Positions 49,839 through 59,415 of a stretch of DNA of 64,000 nt are shown here, piece by piece. Source of the DNA: Mytilus edulis (Eukaryota; Mollusca; Bivalvia; Mytilida; Mytilidae); assembly GCF_963676685.1 (NCBI RefSeq), contig NC_092344.1, positions 49,808,830 through 49,872,829 on the forward strand, read 5' to 3'. The notes beneath the pieces were generated by a model. That model was not told the origin of the DNA, made no database searches, and worked only from the letters and a program-made list of their open reading frames with translations. The translations under genes and the position numbers were made by a program. Numbering within the stretch: position 1 is the stretch's first letter; every line of letters begins with the position of its first letter.

Positions 49839-51712
49839 CTATGGTGCGTAACTATTTGAAACTCTTATTCTTCGACAAAACCTGTGGCAACTAACAAGGA
49901 CACATTCTTTAAGGGATGATTTACAATCTGCATTGGTAGAACACAATTTTCTGCAATCAGATGTCCCTTTATTTGTCGACTGCGAACCTATTCTGGAACC
50001 TGATATTGCGTCCAAAATTTCAGCACCTGTACGATGACCTCCAGATGCACGACTGCCACCTACATTGTGGATACCACCAGATGAATCTAAGCTGCCTGTT
50101 GAAGAATGACCAGACGTACCAATCATACCATCAGAAGATTTTCTAACGCAGAAGGTGCTGCAGCCCTCATGTACACAAGCATATCCCGATCCACAAGCTA
50201 AATCTTGCCCACATTCATTTGTACATTTTGTAGATGATCTGCCAACCCCAGATGATCCACTGGACATTGCAGAGTGGGAATTTCTTGCAGTTCCAGACGC
50301 AGTGTTTCTGCCAGATGAGCTACTGGACATTCCAGAGTGGGAACCTCCTACCATTTCAGACATTGTGTGTCCACCAGATGAACCAATCATAGCTCCAGAA
50401 GTAGTTTTAACGCAGTAACTGCTGCATCCTTCGTGAACACATTTATATCCAGATCCACAAGGTATATCTCCACCGCAATCGTTTACGCATTTTATACTTG
50501 ATGCGCCATTGATTGATGAAACCCTTGTCATTCCGTGACCGTCTGATGATGAACTTCTAATAATTGCTGCATTATTGTTTCTACCCGTTAAGGTTTCTGA
50601 CAGTTTTGGGATACCATTAATACTTCCAGAACCTTGCACACAGTAACTATTGCATCCTTCTTGAACACATTTATATCCAGATTGACACGGTTTTTCTACT
50701 CCACATGCATAATCACAGTTACTGTCTAGTCTGCTACTATCTCTTATACCACTAGACATGGCAGATGATGATTTTCTAATGATCCCAGACACAGATGAAC
50801 CTCTGATCAACGTATCAGATAAACCATCTCCCCCAGATGTTTCTACACAGTAACTTCTACAACCGTCTAGTACACATTTGTGTCCTGAAGGGCATGATTT
50901 CCCTTGTCCACAAACATGGTTACAGTTATGGTCATCGAGGGATATAATGCCACTTGAAGAACCTCTAATTATAGCAGACGATGAGTGCCCTCTTCCTGTT
51001 GCACCAGTTCCGGAAGAAGATGAGTGTGCTGCTAAATTATCATTCATTCCACGAGACGATCCAATGCCACTTGCTCCCAAATGGCTACCAGTATCAGTTA
51101 GTACGAGTGATGTGCGTGTCCCGCCTTGATGGCCAACTGGACTTCGGCAGTAAGTTGAACAGGCGCTTAGTCGGCAGCAAAGCTCGACTCCTGGACATTC
51201 TTGGTCATTTTTACATTCTTCCTTGCAAACAGCTAGTTCGGCATGTGTTTCTTTTGGACAAGTTCCACTTTTTTTCTTTGGGGAATATTCTATAGAAATG
51301 AAATCATATAATTAGTACTGAGCCGATTCCGGTAAGAAATTGTTGAAATGATGTTTGAAAAGGCAACAGCGAGAGGAAATATAAAAAGAAAATAATACAT
51401 TTTCAAATCAAAATATGCAAGAAACAATAAAAAATGATTCCAATATAAAAACACTGTTACTATATATCGACGAAAAGTTCAAAATAATCACTTTGATAAA
51501 GTTTATGTAGACGGAACGCGCGTCTGGCGTATAGAATTATTATCCTGGTACCTATTGTTATTAGTTTAGTTATTTCTCTGCATTTTATTATCATATTTAG
51601 AGAAATTAAAAATTGGTATTAAATTTTTTTGTAAATTGGTATTACCTTTAGGTGCCATTGGTGCCACTGCGGCAACTGTCATCAATAGAAATATGGTATG
51701 GAATATAATCAT
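49839..51712 (-). CDS. Secreted protein with one WAP domain and five WAP-like repeats, paralog C
   Basis: Exons 51712-51646 (signal peptide MIIFHTIFLLMTVAAVA) and 51289-49839 join in phase 1 to give 505 aa. Residues about 33-70 form a full eight-cysteine WAP domain (CP..C-x3-C-x5-C-x5-CC-x4-C-x3-C, followed by RSP). Five six-cysteine repeats follow at about 145-170, 214-239, 290-315, 378-403 and 468-494, with the same spacing but without Cys1 and with Val in place of Cys6. Long Ser/Gly/Thr-rich linkers separate them; IIRGSSS, IIRKSSS and IIRSSSS occur before the first three. One EILDAIS unit precedes the last repeat. True WAP domains often inhibit serine proteases or act in biomineral and byssal matrices; whether this one does is not shown here. 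The last coding exon holds all domains and is uninterrupted. It may preserve the ancestral layout from which A and B lost the WAP domain and two repeats. Confidence 0.9.
51480..51560 (+). repeat. Hammerhead fossil in the intron of paralog C
   Basis: TTATGTAGACGGAACGCGCG then TCTGGCGTA on the plus strand is the 3' half of the retrozyme hammerhead, with GGAA in place of GAAA. The 5' half is unrecognisable. Confidence 0.55.
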
Positions 51713-52231
51713 CTTGAAAATATCTGAAAAGAAAAATAAAGGTTATTTTAAAATTTATAAAAAAAGATATAATTATCGTTTTGTTTTTGCTTTCCTCATA
51801 AATTGGTCAATTTTTCACTGTTATGTTTTTATAAGATTTTCCGGAATCATTACCATACACAAATTACAATAAATTTGATAAGAAATAAGGGGAATTGGTG
51901 CATTTTGAAAGTTTTGTTTCAAAATGTTTTATTTTTTTTCACTAAGTTTTTTTTTAATGAAAACACTGATAATAAACAATAAAACGGTTGCAATAGTTAT
52001 TCATTAAAATTGTTGTATAAAAATAATGAAACTGCGAGATTTGTTTTCATACTAACAGTAATTAAATCAAGGCAAAAAAGCTGACTACAATTATTTAACC
52101 ACATTTTCCTTCGTAAGTATAAAAGATATTTAAAACATTTGTGAAAAGTCTATCTGATAAAAAATACAACCGCATATTAACTAAAAACTTAAAAGTCAAT
52201 TCTAAAACAAATATCAATAATTAAAACCTAC

Positions 52232-52300
52232 CTTGTTGTGAAGTGGTTATGAGATTTCCAAGTAAGTATGTCTATGTCCCTCGGACTCAACTCTTTTATA
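52232..52300 (-). promoter_or_regulatory. TATA promoter and 5' UTR exon of paralog C
   Basis: GGTATAAAAGAG puts a TATA box at 52300-52294 (minus). The 5' UTR exon ends at 52232 with ACAAG|GTAGGT, and the next exon starts at 51723 after TTTTCAG, 11 bases before the ATG. Confidence 0.8.
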
Positions 52301-52341
52301 CCACATTTTGATTTATGTGTTTTTGTTGACACAAACACACA

Positions 52342-52600
52342 CAAGGAAATTTATGACGAAACCGCAAATGATGAATTGTGCAACGATGATAAAATATACG
52401 ATGTCATTATGCAAATCGGGGGTGAAGGTAAAGTAAAAATTATAATATGCATGTCAAAGACAAATGAATTTTACTAGGGCGAATCTATATTGTATTTCCT
52501 CTAAATACATCAAAGAAAGCTTTTTTTTTGTTAATACGTCATAATCAGTACCTGAAAACATCATAATCAGTACATGAAAGTTGTACGAAATTATGTTTTG
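52342..52600 (-). promoter_or_regulatory. Conserved upstream block (copy C) with octamer
   Basis: CAAGGAAAT and AAACCGCAAATGATGAATT lie 42 bp upstream of the TATA box. Further up, ATTTGCAT (minus strand, about 52406-52413) is a perfect POU-type octamer where A, B and the orphan have ATTTCCAT. Similarity to the orphan region 41883-42140 continues to about 52600. Confidence 0.65.
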
Positions 52601-54150
52601 AACTTTTTATAGTGTATTTGATTGCGCAATTATACATTTCGTATCAACGAACGACTTACACAATCAAAATAAGAAACAAAACAGATTGTATTTCCTCAAA
52701 GCGTTAGATGGGTGTAGCTGATATCAAAGTACTTGTAAACTTGATCGAGAAATACTGACTGCTGCATTCAATGTTTGAACACTATGATATTGAGCTTTTA
52801 AAATAAAGCTCAGACAGTTTGATTATCAACAGAAAAATTGTCTTGTGCATGAAAGGATGGGTATTGGTAAGTGCACGTAGAAGAGGGCGGCGGCGGCAAT
52901 AAGTTTTTTTATGTTAACCTATTTCGGCCCTTTTCAAGGTGTTGTTAACTGTTCTCTGAGATAAATTAAAGCTGTTAACTGTTTTTAACCCACTTTGTTA
53001 TCAGCATTTTTCCTTTTTAGATAACTGTTTTTGCCAAAATCGAGGTGTTGTTAACATGTTTACGGACCCCCTATTTCCCCTCCTCGTAGAAGATACAATA
53101 CTTAATTTGTTTCGAGAATTCCAAAACAACCAATTGTGTAACACGGCGTCACATTTACACTCAGTTATACCAAAATGAAACCTAGAGATCATATCTGGGA
53201 ACTAGTACGTAAAGTATTAAAGTATCTATGAATATAATATCCCCCCCCCCAAAAAAAAAACCAACAAAAACAACAAACAATGCGTTGTTTATGAAACAGC
53301 TTTATATTTAAAGTGCAAACTAGACCGACTCGATGCTCAAATAAAGGTAGCATGCAGCTGGAAAGAAAACCCTATCCGTGCAAATCATTCTTCTTTTTGA
53401 CATAGGAAGTTGTGGTTTGGTCATCAACTAGAAGACTTTCAAACATGGGTCAGTCTTTGCATTAATTTCAAATGCATCTTGCTTATCGGAGAAGCAGCAA
53501 ATGCTAGTTAAATAATGTATTTGTTTGAACTCACGACGACACTTATTTTTCATTACGTATACATTAATGATCTCAAATTATCAAATATACAAGTGTTTTG
53601 TAACAACATAAATACTTTTTTTCGTAATTACACTAAAGTTCGTCTTAAATGTTACATGATAAAAATGAAAAGGTTACTTAAGGCCACACCAATTTAATGT
53701 CTTGTTCGACGGACCCGCCCGCACCTATTTTTTTCAAAACAGATTTTTTTTTAATATATATATTCCCGCTTCCCGCATCCGGAAATGTAATCATGTCAAT
53801 TTCCCGCACCGTTTTTTTTTGTAAATATTATAAAAAGATATCAACATTTGTTGGTTTTTTTTAAATCACAGTCTATAACGAGTTTAAACCTATAAGCAGC
53901 CCATCACACTGTGTAACTATCTGTGAGAATATTTGTTTAAGCATGAAAGCAATTTATCCCACGTGGGAGTTCTTCGATATAAATATATAACATTAACAGC
54001 GGAAATACCTGTACAGAACAAAACATTGGTTTCTTTCCCCCTTGCCTATATTCCCTATAAAAAAATTTCCTTGCTAGAATAAAGTACAAAGAACTTCTGA
54101 AGGATTTGCCTTCAACTGCAATTATATTGTATGCTGGCGAAACAAAACTA
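52600..54150. other. Intergenic, no gene seen
   Basis: Short ORFs only. It contains a (GGC)n stretch near 52888, a C10/A10 tract at 53242-53262 and CCCGCTTCCCGCA-like low-complexity DNA near 53765. Confidence 0.6.
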
Positions 54151-54725
54151 TCCATAGCCGCTGCATGTTTATGCACCTGTCCTGATTGATTCAGGGGCCT
54201 GTCGTTCAGCAGTTATTGTTTGTTGATGTGGGTCATTGGTATTTTTCCCGTTTGGATATTATAAATTTAGATAGTTGGTTTTCCTGTTCGAATTGTATAC
54301 ACAAATAATTTTGGGGTCCCTTATAGCTTGCTGTTTGGTCTGGATCAAAGACCTGTGTAAAAGGCTGTACTTTGACCTGTGTTTGTTATTATCAGGTTGG
54401 GAACAACCCTCCCTCAGACAAGGGGTCATTTTACTGTCGTAGAAAAGGAAATAGAAATACCAAGGATTTGTATAGTGCTACCATACAAAACCTTTGAAAA
54501 CTTGGACATGTTTTGACCATTTAATACAAGATAGATATATAGTTCGTTGGGAAATTATGAGCCCTTTTGTACTAAAAAGTGTTTTTTACAAAGACATATA
54601 ATATAAATTATATTGACCCCTCACAACAGGGATATTTATAACATTAAGAGGTTGTTCCCAACCTGATTATGACATGGATGGAGAATTGTCCAATTGTCAG
54701 TCACACAGACATCATATAGACCAGA
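54150..54725 (+). repeat. R1-related element interrupted by a MITE
   Basis: CACCTGTCCTGATTGATTCA..GTTTGTTATT and, after the MITE, GACATGGATGGAGAATTGTC belong together as one older repeat, whose reading resumes exactly at the duplicated ATTAT. Confidence 0.75.
54393..54665. mobile_element. 273-bp MITE with 16-bp perfect inverted ends
   Basis: Left end CAGGTTGGGAACAACC and right end GGTTGTTCCCAACCTG are perfect complements. ATTAT is repeated immediately outside both ends (54388-54392 and 54666-54670) and occurs once in the restored host repeat. There is no ORF, so it is a non-autonomous DNA transposon nested in the R1-like element. The superfamily was not assigned. Confidence 0.92.
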
Positions 54726-55355
54726 TTTAATTATACAATTATTTCTTGGTGAACAGGGAAAAAATACTTCATACATTAAAGAAATTTCAAAGTACAAGTG
54801 ATAAATCAAGTTTTAGTATTGTCAATAACTCAAGATTGTCAAAACCTACTATTTTATGTTTACAAAAAAAAAATTATAATCGCTCGCCTTTACTTTTCAA
54901 GCTTCGCCTCAAATATTTGCAAATTAAATATTTTTTTATAAAATTTTCAAATCGCTCGCTCGCCCCAATTTTTGGAGTCCAAAAATCCGTAGAACAAGAA
55001 ATTAAATTGGTGTGGCCAAACAAACTATATTCATACATTTCAACTTTGGAATGTTATTAGTATTAAATAAATGTTTGCGGTGAAAACTGAATTCTGAAGT
55101 AGGCCCAAAGTAAAGGATGGGGGTAGTAGCGAATTTCAGTTACAAGTTCGGGGCTCGTAAATGTTAAAAATATGCCACACAACCCTATGTTTGACCTTTG
55201 AATAAAATAGTAGTGCATATACCAGCTTAATATTTCTTTACGAAACTTCAAAGTAAAAGTGGCACAGTTCAATCCGCAAAGGGAGTTTCCGATTTTGAAA
55301 TTGTTTTGTCTATATTTACAAAAAAAATGGAAAACAACACGTTTTATAATTTATT

Positions 55356-55397
55356 GCGTCCGAAGCACTTTTCTGGATTTACCTTCATCAGGAACGC
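55356..55397 (-). ncRNA. Hammerhead ribozyme motif, unit 1
   Basis: Minus strand: GCGTTC, CTGATGA, AGGTAAATCCA, GAAA, AGTGCTTC, GGACGC. GCGTTC/GGACGC gives a 6-bp stem I (one G-U), AAGT/GCTT a tiny stem III with a wobble pair, and the predicted cut is after TTC. Stem II is weak (GG/CC). Confidence 0.75.
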
Positions 55398-55711
55398 TCA
55401 AAGCCAAACATTTGAAATCCGAAGATAGATAAGTACCGAAAATCGTTGAACAGCTATATGTCAAAAATACCTAAAAATAAATAGCCAAATTCATCTAAAG
55501 TCAACTTTGCCTGAGGAAGTTGGAACCCTAGTTTTATAATAATTTCAAAATTTATCAACGGACAATTTTGGTAAAGTTTATTAAATCATGTCAGTACCGA
55601 AACACTGACTACCGAGCTGATGATACCCTCGGGGATTGATAGTCCACCAGCAGAGGTATCGACCCAGTAATGTAAAAAAATGGAGAGAAAAAACACGTTT
55701 AATAATTTATT

Positions 55712-55753
55712 GCGTCCGAAGCACTTTTCTGGATTTACCTTCATCAGGAACGC
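55712..55753 (-). ncRNA. Hammerhead ribozyme motif, unit 2
   Basis: Same core and stems as unit 1, all invariant bases present (CTGATGA, GAAA, cut after TTC). Stem III again AAGT/GCTT. Confidence 0.75.
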
Positions 55754-56071
55754 TTAAAGCCAAACATTTGAAATCCGAAGATAGATAAGTATCGAAAAAC
55801 GTTGAAGAGCTATTTGCCAAAAATATCTAAAAAAAAAAGAGCCAAATTCATCTAAAGTCTACTTTGCCTGAGGGAGTTGGAACCTTAGTTTTATAACAAT
55901 TTCAAAATTTATAAACAGACAATTCTAGTAAATTTGTTAAATCATGTCAGTACCGAAGCACTGACTACCGAGCTGATGATACCCTCGGAGATTGATAGTC
56001 CACCAGCAGAGGTATCGACCCAGTAATGTAAAAAAAAAAAAAAAGGAAAACAACACGTTTAATGATTTATT

Positions 56072-56113
56072 GCGTCCGAAGCGCTTTTCTGGATTTACCT
56101 TCATCAGGAACGC
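56072..56113 (-). ncRNA. Hammerhead ribozyme motif, unit 3
   Basis: Same core; stem III here is the perfect palindrome AAGC/GCTT with no loop, the arrangement expected for hammerheads that work best as dimers. Confidence 0.78.
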
Positions 56114-57394
56114 TCAAAGCCAAACATTTGAAATCCGAAGATAGATAAGTATCGAAAATCGTTGAAGAGCTACATGTATATGCCAAAAATACCCCCCAAA
56201 AAAAGCCAAATTCATCTAAAGTCAACTTTGCCTAAGGGAGTGGGAACCTTAGTTTTATAATAATTTCAAAATTTATAAACGGACAATTTTAGTAAAGTTT
56301 GTTAAATCATGTCAGTACCGAAGCACTGACTTCTGAGCTGATGATACCCTCGGGGACTGGTAGTCCCCTAGCAGAGGTATCGACCCAGTGATGTAAAAAA
56401 ATGGAAAACAACACGTTTACTAACGCATTGCGTCCGTTGCGTCAGAAATGCAAACTATAATAGTACATATATATAAACATAAACAAGTTAATATTGCTTA
56501 ATATTTATTTTTTTGGCTGATTGATGTAAAGCATTAATCAATCAATGCTTGATTAGGTACAGCAAATGAAATGGAAAAGTAATCAGTTTAAACAATTCAG
56601 CTTCAGAAACAAAATTAACAAGTAGCAAACATACCATCGGCAAAAATAATGTTCTGCATTGGTTTTTTTATATTTATCATGTTAAGTACATTATATGATC
56701 CCAATTTATTCATAAGATGGAATGTGACGGTCACTTTCCAGAATACCGAAAAGTGCTTTTAACGCACAAAACTAAGAAAGACCAGTGGTATCTTTATTAA
56801 AAAATTATATGTTTAGGTTTATAGTTGGGTTTAAGTCAGCCATAGTTTAATGTGTTGAAATGAAAGGTACAATAAGGTCAATAACCTTCATTAATAATTG
56901 GAATAGCACGTTAAGCCCATATAGTTCAATGGCTCACTACACACAACAAACATAACAAATCGTAAAATACGTATATATCATACAACAATACATCACTGGG
57001 AATCATATTACACATACTAAATATTACCAAGGACTAAAAACGGAGGCTAATCAATCAGGTACAGGAACAAAGGTATTTGATGTAAAGCTTTATGTTTATA
57101 ATTTCAACATTCTATTTTAAGCCCAACTGTTACATAACCATATTTGCATATCACACAGAAACTAAGGCATGTGTTCTTGTAATAAAATGTAACATTCGAT
57201 TTCTTTTTTAAATAAGTAGATGAAAAATAGTTTGTAACTATTTTATACTATTAAAATAAATTACAAACAGATTGCTTGCCACTGTTTTTGTCAAGAGAGA
57301 AAACAAACATTGGGGATGGAGGTGGGAGTTTGGAAGGGGACAAAAAAGCAATGATCCCTAACAACAAAATATGAATGTTCTGGTCCTTACGCTC

Positions 57395-57560
57395 ATGGAA
57401 CTTAAAAGGGGCATTTAATAACTGACTATGCGGTATAGGCTTTGATCATTGTTGAAGGCCGTACGGTGACCTATAATTGGTAATATTTGTGTCATTTGGT
57501 CTCTTGTGGAGAGTACATCTCATTGTCAATCATACCACATCTTCTTTTTTTTTTATATGT
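57395..57560 (+). repeat. Repeat family R1, copy
   Basis: GACTATGCGGTATAGGCTTT, GAAGGCCGTACGGTGACC and ATCATACCACATCTTC match 4660-4765. The DNA 56437-57394 before it shows no gene. Confidence 0.8.
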
Positions 57561-57859
57561 ATCCAAAAACTTTTAGTAATCTTCATTTAAGGCGAATACT
57601 CGACGAATATGCACTTGTAGCTGTCACAAATCTTTAATTGAGATTTTGGTTTCATTAGAAGTCAGGATTAGCACCGCGTAGCATGATCGAGATAACTCGT
57701 GTCGTAAACACGCAATTGCGTTTATAGTTAATTTCGTATTTATTTTATTCTTCATTTATCATACTAGTATATGTATATGTTAATTTGTGAATTATAGTGT
57801 GTGTGTTTCATAACAATGAGTGGTGTTACTGTACAAGAGTGTGACACGGTCTGTCATTT

Positions 57860-57960
57860 TTGATGGAGAACAAAAATAGCAACGGAGAACAAAACAGTAA
57901 CGGAGAATAAAATCAGCAACGCAGCACAAAATCAGCAACGCAGAAGAAAACGTGTGAAAC
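57860..57960. repeat. Short degenerate tandem repeat
   Basis: About five copies of an 18-19-bp unit (AACGGAGAACAAAA.CAGC). A minus-strand ORF across 57792-58208 depends on it and has no recognisable domain, so I do not call it a gene. 57961-59415 shows nothing else. Confidence 0.75.
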
Positions 57961-59415
57961 ATGAATTTAACATGAATTATTCGGTACAAGGTCAAGTTGA
58001 AAAGTAAGTAAATCAATTTTACAAATTCGCGAATGATAAGGTCTTTACAAATAGTCTCAGATATATTACCGTGATAGGACACAATATTGGAAATCTGAGA
58101 CATGGTTTTGGAGCCGGTAAATTGGATATTACCCAAAGTAACTATTGTGTTAGCATGACATATTGATACGTTTTTTTCTGTAGATGTATTGTTTATATAA
58201 TATGTCAAATTCGTTACACGAAGGTTTTTCTCAACCTGTCATTGATCATGTTGATGGTCTTACGTGTATTTTGAGTAACTTTTTTCAATGTAATCTTTGC
58301 TAGAGCAATGCTCTTCATCTTCATGTTGAATTTGGGATTCTAATTAGGTTTTTTTCGAGCGCTACAATCAAATTAAAACCCTGCTTTTTTATAAGTTTTT
58401 TTGTATTATTTCGGATGTGTGCAAATTTTATCCTTACATTGTATGCACACTATTAATTTTGTATACTAGTAATTATCTTGTTACGTGTGTGTGTTGTGTA
58501 GTGGTTATGTAAAACTTTGATGCTATGATTTATAGTTTAATGACAATAAAACATTTAAATTTAAATTTTACATGAACAAATATAGAAGTTGAATAAAATT
58601 AATTAAATAGAAACCAGAAACAAAATTAACAATGCAGATCGCAAAGAGAACTATCATTGCTTCAGATTATGATTCCTATAAGCGACATAACTCATATGGT
58701 CATTGTGATCTTTGTTATAGGGACCCAAATGCACAAACATGAATGAAACAAAAAATAAAAGTTGAATACCTTTCTGATATTCAAAATCTGTATTAAGAAA
58801 AAGATTAATACATTTCTAATAATCGTTATGTATATGCTAACGCTATTTATTTAAACTATTTTGCTTTTTTCTTTCTTAACCTGTTTACATTTAGTTAGAA
58901 CACCCATAAAATATATCTTAATATGTTAAGAATCTTTAGATTTTTTTCAAAATAACTCTTTCTATCAAGATAAAATTTGGGATGAATCAAAAGGAAACTA
59001 CATATATATATATATATATTAATCGACATAAACATAAAATTCTAAAGGAACAAAAGTAGGTTTTTTAAGGGGGGTTAAGCAGTACATATAAGCAAGTTCA
59101 CGAATTTGTACTAAACAATGATTATCCCTTGTTATCTCGAGCAGTGGTAGAACAAAGAGCACAGTAAAAATTATGTAAACTAAAACAATACACTCTTTAA
59201 CATTTGTAGTTTGGTTTTTTTTTGTATTAAAGGGAAAACAAAGCGGTATAAAATAAATAATAAAATAAATACTATCTGTAATACGATATTAAGATTGCTC
59301 TTTTAAATATTATTATATACATTTACTGATTTAGTTTGATAACTTTTCATTATTCTTCATCTATTTCTTGGAATCAAACAAAATATATCAAAGTCATTTC
59401 AAGAGCGTGTCTTAT

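Larger units (their letters stand above)
55322..56436 (-). mobile_element. Tandem retrozyme array, three units plus a short fourth
   Basis: Units of 356-360 bp repeat head to tail. Each carries on the minus strand a type I hammerhead motif followed by a body ending in an A/T-rich TTCCATTTTTTT tract. The fourth copy stops within the hammerhead, at GCGTCCG (56430-56436, plus reading), i.e. at the predicted cleavage site. There is no ORF. Retrozymes are non-autonomous retroelements spread through self-cleaved circular RNA using another element's reverse transcriptase; that is known from plants and animals, including mussels. Confidence 0.87.

Noticed and set aside
50155..51129. Plus-strand open frames rich in Pro, Asp and Glu opposite paralog C
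   Set aside because: They are antisense shadows of the Ser/Gly-rich coding exon on the minus strand.
57792..58208. 138-aa minus-strand open frame with hydrophobic segments
   Set aside because: It runs through a short tandem repeat, has no domain or convincing splice context, and its composition is that of random AT-rich DNA.
58205..58330. Short minus-strand ORF beginning MKMKSIALAKITLKK
   Set aside because: About 37 codons, no signal peptide or cysteines, and no splice partners; it is too weak to call.
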